From: Microlunatus soli
GTDB lineage: Bacteria > Actinomycetota > Actinomycetes > Propionibacteriales > Propionibacteriaceae
Assembly (NCBI RefSeq): GCF_900105385.1
Contig: NZ_LT629772.1
Location: forward strand, 6,262,001-6,326,000
DNA: 64,000 bases
Direction of reading: 5' to 3'
Part shown: one piece after another, positions 35,207 to 43,554 of the stretch
How the letters are laid out: each line of letters opens with the position of its first letter
How positions within the stretch are numbered: the stretch's first letter is position 1
The notes under the pieces: model-generated
Told to the model about the DNA's origin: nothing
Seen by the model: the letters and a program-made list of their open reading frames with translations, nothing else
The model's database searches: none
Position numbers and translations under genes: made by a program

Positions 35207-36762
35207 ACCCCCGCAATCTGATCCGTTCGGTGATCGGCATGTTGCCGATCTCGGTCGCCGTCGCGGTCGCGCTGGCTGTCCTGGCCGACATCCGTGGACA
35301 CGGCGCGCTGGGCATCATTGCGTCGATCGGCACCGCCTGCGAGGTGGTCGCGCTGCCGTTGCTGAGTGCGGTGCACGGTCCGAAGGAGGTCAGCGCGATC
35401 CAGCTGCCGCGTTATCGACAGCCGCTGCCGGTCCCGACCGGACGCGGCAGTCAGGCGATCGCCGGAACGATCGTGTTGATCATGGTCCTGGTGATGCTCT
35501 GGCTGCCCGGCGGTGTCGCCTTCGTGTTGATGTTGATCGCCGGCCTGGGACTGATCGCCAACCTCGCGATGGCCTATCGCGCCCGTCGCGGCCGATCCCG
35601 ACACCGCGCGGCACTGCGGCAGGCGATCGACGCCTACCAGCCACGTTTCGTGATCTACACCGGTCGCCGCAACGATGCGTCGTACCAGCTGACGATGTGG
35701 ATCCCGATCCTGGAGCGGCTCGGACTCCCGTACCTGGTGGCGCTGCGCTATCCGGAGGCGGTGCGCTCGACCAAGGCGGTGACCACCGCGCCGATCGTGG
35801 TGCTGCCGACCGGCAGTGACCTGGACGCGATCACGGTTCCGTCGTTGCAGGTGGCGTTCTACGTCAACGGGACCGCCGAGAACGCAAGCTTCGTCAATTA
35901 CCGCAGTCTCAAACACGTCTACCTCGGGCACGGCGACTCCGACAAGGAGCTGTCGGTGCACCCGATGCACAGCATGTTCGACCTGGTGTTCGTCGCCGGC
36001 CAGGCCGCGATCGATCGCTACGACCAGGCCGGGGTGATCATCCCGCGGGACAAGTTCGTGATCGTCGGCAGACCGCAGATGGCGCGATTGCAGCAGGCCG
36101 CCCGGACGATCGGGGAGGTGGAGCGGCCCACCGTGCTGTACGCGCCGACCTGGCGTGGCTACAACGCCCAGACCACGCTCAGCTCACTGCCGGTCGGAGC
36201 CAAGATCGTTTCCGGCCTGTTGGAACGTGGCGCGGTCGTACATTTCCGGGCGCACCCGTTCAGCTGGCTCGGCGCCCGGGAACGGTCCGAGATCGTCGCC
36301 ATCGACGATCTGCTCCGCAAGGACCGGGACAGTTCGGGCCGGCCGCATCGGCTGGCCGCCGAGGGCCGGGATGCCAACGTGGCCGACGCGTTCGACGCCT
36401 CCGACGCGTTGATCACCGACGTCGGTAGCGTGCTGGTCGACTACTTCGCCACCGGCAAGCCGTACGCTGTGGTGTTGCCGCGAGGGCAGGCGATGGAGAC
36501 GGCCCGGGCGGACCTGCCGAGCACCGAGGCCGCCTATCTGATCGACTATGCGGCTGTCGCCGAGCAAGGCACCTCCGGCAGCGTCGACGCGCTGCAGGAC
36601 CTGCTGCAGAACGATCCATTGGCCGACCGTCGCGATGTCGTCCGCCGACACTATCTGGGTGACCGCCCAGGTGATGACGAACCGTTCCTGGAGCAGGTGC
36701 GGACGCTGATCGGCGAGCCGGCTGAGAATCCTCCGCCGGCCGAGGAGCCACGCCCAGCCTGA
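35203..36762 (+). CDS. Membrane-anchored CDP-glycerol transferase-like protein, single module
   Basis: A 519-residue protein, the single-module relative of the preceding gene, which it overlaps by ATGA (coupled translation). Two to four hydrophobic segments fill residues 1-120, followed by FVIYTGRRNDASYQLTMW, YLGHGDSDKELS near 242, IPRDKFVIVGRPQ, VLYAPTWRGY near 312 and LITDVGSVLVDYFATGKPY. The conserved arrangement, including HGDSDK in place of WHGTP, places all three modules in one subfamily. The operon ends here. Likely role: transfer of a phosphoalditol or related group at the membrane. Confidence 0.77.
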   Translation: MNPRNLIRSVIGMLPISVAVAVALAVLADIRGHGALGIIASIGTACEVVALPLLSAVHGPKEVSAIQLPRYRQPLPVPTGRGSQAIAGTIVLIMVLVMLWLPGGVAFVLMLIAGLGLIANLAMAYRARRGRSRHRAALRQAIDAYQPRFVIYTGRRNDASYQLTMWIPILERLGLPYLVALRYPEAVRSTKAVTTAPIVVLPTGSDLDAITVPSLQVAFYVNGTAENASFVNYRSLKHVYLGHGDSDKELSVHPMHSMFDLVFVAGQAAIDRYDQAGVIIPRDKFVIVGRPQMARLQQAARTIGEVERPTVLYAPTWRGYNAQTTLSSLPVGAKIVSGLLERGAVVHFRAHPFSWLGARERSEIVAIDDLLRKDRDSSGRPHRLAAEGRDANVADAFDASDALITDVGSVLVDYFATGKPYAVVLPRGQAMETARADLPSTEAAYLIDYAAVAEQGTSGSVDALQDLLQNDPLADRRDVVRRHYLGDRPGDDEPFLEQVRTLIGEPAENPPPAEEPRPA

Positions 36763-36818
36763 TCCCGCTCGATCCGCTCCGATGCCGAACCGACACGGGT
36801 GCCGAGTTCGCCGTGTGG

Positions 36819-37535
36819 TCAGCTCAGCGCGGCGATGGCGAGCGGGAAGAAGGTCGACAGCGAATTGTGGACGGCGTGCAGGCAGACTCCCGGCCACACC
36901 GAACGTGTCCTGCGGAACAGCAGCACGGTGGCCAGGCCGACGACGAACGCTGTCGGGGCGACGGCGTTGATGCCGTGCGCAACGGCGAACAGCGCGGCCG
37001 AGCCGATCACGGCGATCCAGCCCGGGAGGTGTCGCAGCAGCACGTTGGCCAGCACACCGCGCCAGAGGAATTCCTCGCCGATCGGTGTCGCCACGGACCC
37101 CAGCAGTAGGGTGCCGATCAGGAACAGCGGGCCGGCGCCGGCCGATGCCTGGTAGTCGCCCTGGATGACGCGTTGGTCACCGGACAGCGTGATGTAGCCG
37201 ACCGAGACGAGCAGACCGACGGCGAAGGTGCCGAGTCCCGACACGGCACCGATGGCGAGCCAACTGCCGGCCACCCGATGCACCCCGAACGGTTGCACCC
37301 TGCGGATCCGCGCCGCAACAGCCACCGCGAACGCCCCCAGACCGAGGATCGCGGAGAGCGCGTACTCGACAAGGCCGGCGATCTGCTTCGACAGGTCCGG
37401 CCCGAACCGGCTCCAGGCGACGATGCCGGCAAAGATGATCACGAACGCGATCGCGGCGGCCATGAACTCGCGCCAGCCCGGACGCAGACCTGCATCGGTC
37501 TCGAGGTCGGCACCCTCGGGGACGACACGAGACAT
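36819..37535 (-). CDS. CPBP-family intramembrane metalloprotease
   Basis: A 238-residue membrane protein with about seven hydrophobic segments. The CPBP (Abi, type II CAAX protease) motifs are in order: EEFLWRGVLANVLL at residues 154-167, a second motif with H187 (FAVAHGINAV), and HAVHNS near 220-225. The glutamates and histidines would bind metal inside the membrane. Substrates are unknown; such proteins process peptides or take part in self-immunity in some Gram-positives. It is divergent from the TetR gene across 119 bp. Confidence 0.88.
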   Translation of the reverse strand: MSRVVPEGADLETDAGLRPGWREFMAAAIAFVIIFAGIVAWSRFGPDLSKQIAGLVEYALSAILGLGAFAVAVAARIRRVQPFGVHRVAGSWLAIGAVSGLGTFAVGLLVSVGYITLSGDQRVIQGDYQASAGAGPLFLIGTLLLGSVATPIGEEFLWRGVLANVLLRHLPGWIAVIGSAALFAVAHGINAVAPTAFVVGLATVLLFRRTRSVWPGVCLHAVHNSLSTFFPLAIAALS

Positions 37536-37595
37536 GGCGGGCGCTCCTGTGACGGACGGATGACGATGGCACAGTCGGTGCCCTCGCTCGCGACG

Positions 37596-37648
37596 ATACG
37601 GAGCGTCTCGCCGCGAGTCAAGACGTACCGTCTCGTCTCGGATAGGGT
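37596..37648 (+). promoter_or_regulatory. Possible TetR operator pair and promoter
   Basis: Two related elements, ATACGGAGCGTCTCG (37596-37610) and AGACGTACCGTCTCG (37621-37635), lie 10 bp apart; the second contains a perfect AGACG-N3-CGTCT palindrome. A -10-like TAGGGT at 37643-37648 is 17 bp from AAGACG. The TetR ATG (37655) is 7 bp downstream of the -10, so the mRNA would be leaderless and the palindrome would cover the -35. Confidence 0.4.
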
Positions 37649-37654
37649 GGCGTC

Positions 37655-38248
37655 ATGCCGGCTGCGTCGCCCGATCCGCACCGACGGAGCGAACAGTCCC
37701 GTCGCGCGATTCTCGCGGCGACCGTCGAACTGGTCGGCGACCTCGGCTACGAGCAGGTGTCCATCGAGGCGATCGCCCGGCAGGCCGGAGTCGGCAAGCA
37801 GACGATCTACCGCTGGTGGCCGTCCAAGGGTGCGGTCACCCTCGACGCCCTGGACGAGAGTCTGGACGCCGTCGTCGACTTCCCCGACACCGGCGACATC
37901 GTCGCCGACCTGCGCACTCAGATGCTCGGCGTGTCCCGACTGCTGACGACCAGGGTCGGCCGGGTCTACCAGGGCCTGGTCGCGGCAGCTCAATCCGACC
38001 CGCGGTTGTCCCGCGCCCATCTCGACCGGGTGATCGAACCGGCCGTGCTGGCCTGCCGACGCCGGCTCGCCACCGGCGTCGAACGCGGTGAGCTGCGGGC
38101 CGACATCGACCTGCAAGGCCTGATCGACCTGCTGTACGGCGTCATCTACTACCGACTGCTGCTGCACACCCGACCGTTGGACGACGACCAGATCGACGCC
38201 GTGTTGGAGATCGCCTTCTCCGGTGCGCGGCCAGGGCGCCCGCGATGA
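37655..38248 (+). CDS. TetR-family transcriptional regulator
   Basis: A 197-residue protein. Residues about 12-58 (RRAILAATVELVGDLGYEQV, SIEAIARQAGVGKQTIYRWW) are the TetR helix-turn-helix with the usual KQTIYRWW end. The C-terminal ligand domain is of the TetR_C_11-like type (GRVYQGLVAAAQSDPRLSRA). It overlaps the GyrI-like gene by ATGA, so the pair is a translationally coupled operon; repression of itself and the partner is likely. Confidence 0.92.
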   Translation: MPAASPDPHRRSEQSRRAILAATVELVGDLGYEQVSIEAIARQAGVGKQTIYRWWPSKGAVTLDALDESLDAVVDFPDTGDIVADLRTQMLGVSRLLTTRVGRVYQGLVAAAQSDPRLSRAHLDRVIEPAVLACRRRLATGVERGELRADIDLQGLIDLLYGVIYYRLLLHTRPLDDDQIDAVLEIAFSGARPGRPR

Positions 38249-38862
38249 AGATCGACTTCAAGAAGGAGATCGCCGGCTACGCTGCACAACGCGGCCGATT
38301 CGACGTCGTAACGGTGCCCGAGTTGCAGTTCCTGATGATCGACGGGCACGGTGACCCGAACACCTCGGGGGCCTACCGGGACACGCTGGCCACGCTGTAT
38401 CCGGTGGCCTACGCGCTGAAGTTCTTCAGCAAGATCACGCTCGAACGTGACTACGCAGTGATGCCGCTGGAGGGATTGTGGTGGTCGGAGTCGATGGACT
38501 CCTTCACCACCGACCGGGACAAGTCCCGCTGGGACTGGACGATGATGATCATGGTCCCGGACTGGTTGACAGCTGCCCATGTCGAGCAGGCGAAGCGAAC
38601 CGTTGCCGGCAAGGGCGGAGCGCCACGATTGGCGGACCTTCGATTGGAGCACTTCGACGAAGGACTGTCCGTGCAGACCCTGCATGTCGGCAGCTACGAC
38701 GACGAGGCGCCGGTCCTCGCAGAGCTCCATGACCACGTCATTCCCCAGCAGGGGCTGCGGATGACAGGCAAGCACCACGAGATCTATCTCAGCGACCCGC
38801 GGCGAACCGCCACCGAACGACTCAGAACCATCCTCCGACAACCGGTCCGGCACGGCTCCTGA
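38245..38862 (+). CDS. GyrI-like small-molecule-binding protein
   Basis: A 205-residue protein starting MKIDFKKEIAGYAAQRGRF with VTVPELQFLMIDGHGDPN, typical of the GyrI-like (SOUL/BtrG superfamily) proteins that lack a DNA-binding domain. The central GLWWSESMDSF and KSRWDWTMMIMVPDWL are typical of this group. It overlaps the TetR gene and probably binds or degrades the same hydrophobic ligand. Its stop codon falls inside a copy of the dispersed repeat at 38858. Confidence 0.87.
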   Translation: MKIDFKKEIAGYAAQRGRFDVVTVPELQFLMIDGHGDPNTSGAYRDTLATLYPVAYALKFFSKITLERDYAVMPLEGLWWSESMDSFTTDRDKSRWDWTMMIMVPDWLTAAHVEQAKRTVAGKGGAPRLADLRLEHFDEGLSVQTLHVGSYDDEAPVLAELHDHVIPQQGLRMTGKHHEIYLSDPRRTATERLRTILRQPVRHGS

Positions 38863-38943
38863 GCCTGTCGAAGGACCGCTCGGTGACTCTGCGAGGTTGC
38901 TGACCCTTCGAGGTTGGTGACCCGTCGACAGGCTCAGCGACCT
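38858..38943. repeat. Inverted pair of the CGACAGGCTCAG element between convergent genes
   Basis: CTGAGCCTGTCGA (38859-38871) and its exact complement TCGACAGGCTCAG (38925-38937) frame about 53 bp that contain two partial copies with CGAGGTTG. The TGA of the GyrI-like gene lies in the left arm and that of the exonuclease gene in the right arm. The pair could fold as a bidirectional terminator, or be a REP/BIME-like mobile unit. The same core occurs at 27678-27719. Confidence 0.8.
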
Positions 38944-39896
38944 TCGGTGCCCAGCGCTGCGCGGATCCGGTCGGCACTGCCACCGAGGCCGAGGGTCTCG
39001 GTGAGTTCGGCGAAGCGATCGGGGTCGGCCGGGGCGTCGGGCAACACCAGATCATCAAGGGTGACGCCGAGATCAAGATCATCGACCACGCCGACCACGT
39101 CCGGGGCGACGGCCAGGTAGTCGATCGCCGCGGCCAGCTTGGCCCGGACCCCGGCAGCGATCGCGGAGTCCGGTCTACTTGCCGCGGCCAGGATGCCCTC
39201 GATGCTGCCGTACGTGGTGATCAACGACGCAGCGGTCTTCTCCCCGACGCCGGCCACCCCGGGTAGCCCGTCGGACGGGTCGCCCTTCAGGGTGGCGAAA
39301 TCGCGGTAGCCGGCGGCCGGCACCCCGAAGCGGTTCCGGATCCACGCGTCGTCGACCCGATCGTGCTTGCCGACACCGCGGGCGGTGTAGAGCACCCGGA
39401 TCCGCCGCTCGTCGTCGACCAGCTGGAAGAGGTCGCGGTCGCCGGTGACCACCTCGGTCGGGATGCCGGAGGTCCGGGCCAGGGTGCCGCAGACGTCGTC
39501 GGCCTCGTAGCCGTCCTTGCCAACGATCGCGATGCCGAGGGCGTTCAGGCTGTCGATGATCATCGGGATCTGGATGGCCAGGTCGTCGGGGGAGTCCTCG
39601 ACCTTGGTGGCCGCGGAGTGGGACATCTCTGTGATCCCGGATCCGGAGGATTCGGCGACCCGGTGCGCCTTGTAGCTGGGAATCAGCTGCACCCGCCATG
39701 CGGGGCGCCAATCGTTGTCCCAGCAGCAGGCCAGATGGGTGGGCCGGTATTCGTCGGTGAGCCGGGAGATGAAGTCCAGCAGCCCCCGTACGGCGTTGAT
39801 CGGCCGGCCGTCAGGGGACCGGAGACTGTCCGGTACACCGAAAAAGGCACGGAAATACAACGATGCGGTGTCCAGAACCAGCAATCTTTGCGTCAT
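38934..39896 (-). CDS. 5'-3' exonuclease (PolA-type N-terminal nuclease)
   Basis: A 320-residue protein with LLVLDTASLYFRAFFGVPD, a 5_3_exonuc_N core (ACCWDNDWRPAWR, IPSYKAHR, GYEADDVCGTLA, VTGDRDLFQLVDD) and the H3TH DNA-binding region TLKGDPSDGLPGVAG-VGEKTAASLI. These acidic residues bind two metals. It is the stand-alone form found in actinobacteria, acting in flap or RNA primer removal. ATG at 39896; divergent from the Lrp-type gene with 30 bp between starts. Confidence 0.93.
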   Translation of the reverse strand: MTQRLLVLDTASLYFRAFFGVPDSLRSPDGRPINAVRGLLDFISRLTDEYRPTHLACCWDNDWRPAWRVQLIPSYKAHRVAESSGSGITEMSHSAATKVEDSPDDLAIQIPMIIDSLNALGIAIVGKDGYEADDVCGTLARTSGIPTEVVTGDRDLFQLVDDERRIRVLYTARGVGKHDRVDDAWIRNRFGVPAAGYRDFATLKGDPSDGLPGVAGVGEKTAASLITTYGSIEGILAAASRPDSAIAAGVRAKLAAAIDYLAVAPDVVGVVDDLDLGVTLDDLVLPDAPADPDRFAELTETLGLGGSADRIRAALGTEGR

Positions 39897-39926
39897 CACA
39901 CCCCGAATACTGGCACGCTTAGCCGC

Positions 39927-40364
39927 ATGGAGAAGCTCGACCGACAGATCCTCTCGTTGCTTGCCCGCGACGGACGGATGTCCTACACCGACATCGGCAA
40001 GGCGACCGGCCTGTCCACCTCCGCCGCCCAACAGCGAGTCCGCAAGCTCGAACAGCGGGGTGTGATCACCGGCTATCGTGCCATGATCGCCGGCGACGCG
40101 CTCGGTCTGATGCTGACCGCGTTCATCGAGGTCAAGCCGTTCTTCGCCGAACAACCTGACGACACGCCGGAGTTGCTCAGCGACATCGAACAGATCGTGT
40201 CCTGCTACTCGGTCGCCGGCGAAGCCAACTACCTGCTCAAGGTCCAGGTCGGCAGTGCCGCCGAGTTGGAGGAGCTGCTGGCCGTGATCCGCAGCAAGGG
40301 CCGAGTCTCCACCCACACCACCGTCGTGCTGTCCACCCCGTACGAGGACCGGCCCGTCGTCTGA
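39927..40364 (+). CDS. Lrp/AsnC-family transcriptional regulator
   Basis: A 145-residue protein. Residues 3-60 (LDRQILSLLARDGRMSYTDI, GKATGLSTSAAQQRVRKLEQ) are the AsnC helix-turn-helix; the remainder is the RAM ligand domain (LTAFIEVKPFF, CYSVAGEANYLLKVQVGSAA), with the acidic-ligand GEANY turn. Likely responds to an amino acid. Divergent from the exonuclease gene, 50 bp before lnt. The short spacing suggests a leaderless start. Confidence 0.93.
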   Translation: MEKLDRQILSLLARDGRMSYTDIGKATGLSTSAAQQRVRKLEQRGVITGYRAMIAGDALGLMLTAFIEVKPFFAEQPDDTPELLSDIEQIVSCYSVAGEANYLLKVQVGSAAELEELLAVIRSKGRVSTHTTVVLSTPYEDRPVV

Positions 40365-40414
40365 GGAGCTGAGAGCGGGTCCGAGGCACCTGAACCGAAA
40401 GGTAGGCTCGCCTG

Positions 40415-42055
40415 GTGCTCAGACGCGACGCCCCGGTAGCAGGTGACCGGCGATCCGGGACGATCGCGATGCCGTTGCCGGTACGGCTGCTGCTTGCCGT
40501 GGTGTCCGGGCTGGCGGTCGGGTTCGCCTTCCAGCCGTACGCGCTGTGGCCGTTGGCCTTCCTCGGCATCGCCGGGTTGAGCGTCGCAGTGCACGGCACC
40601 CGTCCGCGTCGCGGTTTCGCCGTCGGGTTCTTCTTCGGGCTCGCCATGCTGGGCGTCGCCATCATCTGGGTCCGGGTGATCGTCGGCGGCGGTGGTGTCG
40701 CGCTGCTCGGCGTGGTCGGGCTGATCGCGTTCGAGGCGTTGTTCTTCGGCCTGCTCGGGATCGGGATCGGCCTGGTCGGCCGGTTCCGGTTCTGGCCGCC
40801 GATGGCTGCCGGCGTCTGGACCGGCGTGGAGTATCTGTATTCGCGGTACCCGTTCGGCGGATTCGGCTGGACCCGGACCGCCTACACCGCTGTCGACACG
40901 CCACTGGCCGGCCTGCTGCCGTTCATCGGGGTAGCCGGGTTGTCGTTCGTGGTGCCGCTGTTGGCGCAGTGCCTGGCCTGGGTGGCGATCGCGGTCGCTT
41001 CGACGCCGCGGACCGGGAGACGACGGCCGCGGACCCTGCTGCTGCGCGCCGTGCTGCCGGCGCTGGCGGCCTGGCTGATCCTGATCGGCGGTGGACTGGC
41101 GCTGCGCGGCTGGAACCCCGATCCGGCCGACGGCACCGGACAGGTCGCGCACGTCGGCATCGTCCAGGGCAACGTGCCGGGCAAGGGGATCGAGGCGCTC
41201 GGTCGGATGCGTACGGTGACGGCCAACCACGTCGCCGAGACCGACAAACTGGTCACCGAAGCGCAACAGGGCCGCTATCACGAGCCGGACTTCATCCTGT
41301 GGCCGGAGAACTCCACCGACATCGACCCGACCGCCGACGCGATCACCGAGGAACAGGTGCAGTCCGCCGCGGCGGTCGCCGGCAAACCGATCCTGGTCGG
41401 TGCGGTGATGAACGGACCCGGTCCCGACGAACGGCAGACCACCGGCCTGTGGTGGGATCCGCAGCGGGGCATCACGGCCCGCTACGACAAGCGCAACCTG
41501 GTCCCGTTCGGGGAGTGGATCCCGTTCCGCGATGAACTGCTGCCGATCTTCCCGATCCTCAAGCTGGTCGGCGCGCAATCCGTCCCGGGCACCAAGCCGG
41601 GCGCTCTGAAGGTCAACCTGAGCTTGAACAACGGACCGCAGCAGCAGGTCACGGTCGGCGACGCGATCTGCTTCGAGCTGGCCTACGACGACACCATGTA
41701 CGACGTGGTGACGTCGGGATCGCAGCTGTTCATGGTGCAGAGCAACAACGCCACCTACAGCGGCACCGGCCAGGTCAGCCAACAGTTCGCGATCACCCGG
41801 GCCCGGGCGATGGAGACCCGCCGGGAGATCGCCGTCGCCACCACCAACGGCGTCTCCGGCTTCATCGGCCGGGACGGTCAGGTGGAGTGGAAGACCGCCG
41901 AACGGACCGCCGACTCGACCGTCGTCGCGATGCCGCTGCGGACCGAGATCACTCCGGCCGTCCGGATCGCCCCGTGGCTGGAACGCGGCATCGCCCTGGC
42001 CGCCCTGGTCTGCTGCGTCGCCGCAGTCGTCGCCCGCCGCCGTACCCGCTCCTGA
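40415..42055 (+). CDS. lnt: Apolipoprotein N-acyltransferase
   Basis: A 546-residue membrane enzyme that N-acylates lipoproteins on the outer face of the membrane. Eight or so hydrophobic segments, with PFGGFGWTRTAY in the membrane part, precede the nitrilase-like domain. The catalytic triad is visible: Glu in WPENSTDIDP, Lys in ARYDKRNLVPFGEWIP and Cys in GDAICFELAYDD. GTG start with TAGG about eight bases upstream; an in-frame ATG at 40469 is an alternative. There is no fused Ppm1 dolichol-mannose domain, unlike in mycobacteria. It ends before a strong hairpin. Confidence 0.94.
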   Translation: MLRRDAPVAGDRRSGTIAMPLPVRLLLAVVSGLAVGFAFQPYALWPLAFLGIAGLSVAVHGTRPRRGFAVGFFFGLAMLGVAIIWVRVIVGGGGVALLGVVGLIAFEALFFGLLGIGIGLVGRFRFWPPMAAGVWTGVEYLYSRYPFGGFGWTRTAYTAVDTPLAGLLPFIGVAGLSFVVPLLAQCLAWVAIAVASTPRTGRRRPRTLLLRAVLPALAAWLILIGGGLALRGWNPDPADGTGQVAHVGIVQGNVPGKGIEALGRMRTVTANHVAETDKLVTEAQQGRYHEPDFILWPENSTDIDPTADAITEEQVQSAAAVAGKPILVGAVMNGPGPDERQTTGLWWDPQRGITARYDKRNLVPFGEWIPFRDELLPIFPILKLVGAQSVPGTKPGALKVNLSLNNGPQQQVTVGDAICFELAYDDTMYDVVTSGSQLFMVQSNNATYSGTGQVSQQFAITRARAMETRREIAVATTNGVSGFIGRDGQVEWKTAERTADSTVVAMPLRTEITPAVRIAPWLERGIALAALVCCVAAVVARRRTRS

Positions 42056-42096
42056 CCGGCCCCCGCCCCTGCTCCTGCCCGGCCCCGCCGCACCAT

Positions 42097-42140
42097 TTGC
42101 GTACCTTCGCACCGCGTGTACGTGGTGCGAAGGTACGCAA
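42097..42140 (+). terminator. Perfect 17-bp hairpin after lnt
   Basis: TTGCGTACCTTCGCACC (42097-42113) and its exact complement (42124-42140) flank a 10-base loop. No T-tract follows, as is usual in high-GC actinobacteria. It lies 41 bp after the lnt stop. Confidence 0.8.
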
Positions 42141-42250
42141 CCGGTGCAGCGCTGGTGCTTGGGCCGGAAACCAGGGGAGGATCAGGTCTCGTTCCGGGTT
42201 GGTGAGTTGGACCGATTTGGGACAATCGGAGACGTGGGAGGGATGCGCTG

Positions 42251-42829
42251 ATGGGGCTTCGACGTCGTACGCTGGCGATCCTGGTGGTGCTGTTCGTGGT
42301 GCTGCCGGTGGTCGAGATCATTCTGCTGGTCCAGCTCGGACAACTGATCGGCCTGCTCCCGGTGCTCGCACTGGTGATCGTCGAGGCGCTGGTCGGTGCC
42401 TGGCTGAGCCGGCGGCGCTGGCGGTCGGCGCTGGAATCGCTGCAGGAATCGATGCAACCAGACGCGGTGACCGGCCCGAACACCCGTTCGGCCGGGCAAT
42501 TGACCGACGCGACGGACACCGCGGTCTTCGTGGCCGGCGGACTCGCACTGATCTTCCCGGGACTGATCACCGACCTGATCGCCCTGATCTGCCTGATCCC
42601 GTTCACCCGACGGCTACCGCGCACGCTGCTGACCGGCGCCCTCGAACGCCGGATCACCGGCCTCGGCGATCTCTCCGGGATGGGCTCGATGGGCGGCTTC
42701 GGCCGCCGACGGGGCGGATTCGCCGACGGTGACGTCATCGAGGGCGAGGTCGTCGATGACGTACCGCCGAGCAAACCACGTTCCGACGACGGCCCGGTCA
42801 TCATCCGTGGCGAGATCGACGATCGCTGA
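42251..42829 (+). CDS. fxsA: FxsA-family membrane protein
   Basis: A 192-residue protein. After a short basic start come two hydrophobic segments (LAILVVLFVVLPVVEIILLV, LLPVLALVIVEALVGAWL), the R-rich turn, then FVAGGLALIFPGLITDLIAL, all hallmarks of FxsA. A charged C-terminal tail contains an acidic DGDVIEGEVVDDV stretch. FxsA relieves phage exclusion in E. coli; its role in actinobacteria is unknown. ATG start with GGGAGGGA nine bases upstream. Confidence 0.92.
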   Translation: MGLRRRTLAILVVLFVVLPVVEIILLVQLGQLIGLLPVLALVIVEALVGAWLSRRRWRSALESLQESMQPDAVTGPNTRSAGQLTDATDTAVFVAGGLALIFPGLITDLIALICLIPFTRRLPRTLLTGALERRITGLGDLSGMGSMGGFGRRRGGFADGDVIEGEVVDDVPPSKPRSDDGPVIIRGEIDDR

Positions 42830-42870
42830 CCTCGGACTCCTGGGCGACACCGCCGGCGTTGAGCACGACA

Positions 42871-42914
42871 AAGGGCGCCGCCACACCGGAATCATGGTGT
42901 GTGGCGACGCCCTT
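42871..42914. terminator. Bidirectional terminator between fxsA and rbpA
   Basis: AAGGGCG-C-CGCCACAC (42871-42886) pairs with GTGTGGCG-A-CGCCCTT (42899-42914), 15 pairs with one mismatch and a 12-base loop. It sits between convergent genes. Confidence 0.75.
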
Positions 42915-42967
42915 GCTGCTGGATCAGGTCCGTTCGGAACGGACCCGGCCCAGGCGGTCCTTCAGAA

Positions 42968-43351
42968 TCAGGCGGTCTTCTTGGACTTGCCGGCACCGGC
43001 GGTGGCGTAGTTGGGGCCGAGCTCACCGGAACGCAGCAGGTCGAGCCGCTCGGCGAGCAGTTCCTCCAGCTCCGGGATCGAACGGCGCTCGCGCAGCATG
43101 TCCCAGTGCGTACGGACCGGCTTCTCCTCCTTGGCCTCCGGCTTGGTGCCATCGGTGCGCAAGGACTCGGCACCGCAACGCGGACATTCCCAGATGGCCG
43201 GGATCTCGGCCTCCTCGGCGAAGGTCAGCGCGTACTCGTGCTGGTTGCTGCAGATGTATCCGATTTCCTGACGGGCCGCGAACTCGACGCCTGTCTCGTC
43301 CTCGAAGCTCTTGGAGCCCAAACCCGTTCCACGCAGAGAACGATCAGCCAT
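42968..43351 (-). CDS. rbpA: RNA polymerase-binding protein RbpA
   Basis: A 127-residue actinobacterial RNAP-binding protein that stabilises sigma-dependent initiation complexes. The core zinc ligands of the Streptomyces protein are conserved at the same numbers: C34, H38, C56 and C59 (ICSNQHEY, WECPRCGAE). The sigma-interacting C-terminus (VRTHWDMLRERRSIPELEEL) and a basic tail are present. ATG start with GGAGGA seven bases upstream. It is preceded by a sigma-R/SigH-type promoter. Confidence 0.97.
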   Translation of the reverse strand: MADRSLRGTGLGSKSFEDETGVEFAARQEIGYICSNQHEYALTFAEEAEIPAIWECPRCGAESLRTDGTKPEAKEEKPVRTHWDMLRERRSIPELEELLAERLDLLRSGELGPNYATAGAGKSKKTA

Positions 43352-43383
43352 GGTTGTTTCCTCCCGATGTGTTCGCTTTGGTC

Positions 43384-43409
43384 AACGGTCCAGCAGTGCG
43401 TCTTGTTCC
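43384..43409 (-). promoter_or_regulatory. Sigma-R (SigH)-type promoter of rbpA
   Basis: Read on the minus strand, GGAAC (43405-43409) is followed after exactly 18 bp by GTT (43384-43386, extended GTTG). This matches the GGAAT/C-N16-20-GTT pattern of thiol-oxidative-stress sigma factors. In Streptomyces rbpA is a known SigR target; transfer to this species is inference. The 5' leader would be about 25 bases. Confidence 0.65.
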
Positions 43410-43554
43410 TTTGCGGAGTAAAGAACACCGACGCAGTGACGCGAATCACGAACGCCAGGCAAACTGCCGGGCCGAAGCGTGGAGGTATCCGCGATCCAAC
43501 ATTCAACCGTAGCGGCAGGTCCAAATCCTGGTCTGGTGCATCCGATCAGCTCCT

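Noticed and set aside
42841-42967. Riboswitch or small RNA between fxsA and rbpA
   Set aside because: The only structure is one hairpin between convergent genes, explained as a bidirectional terminator.
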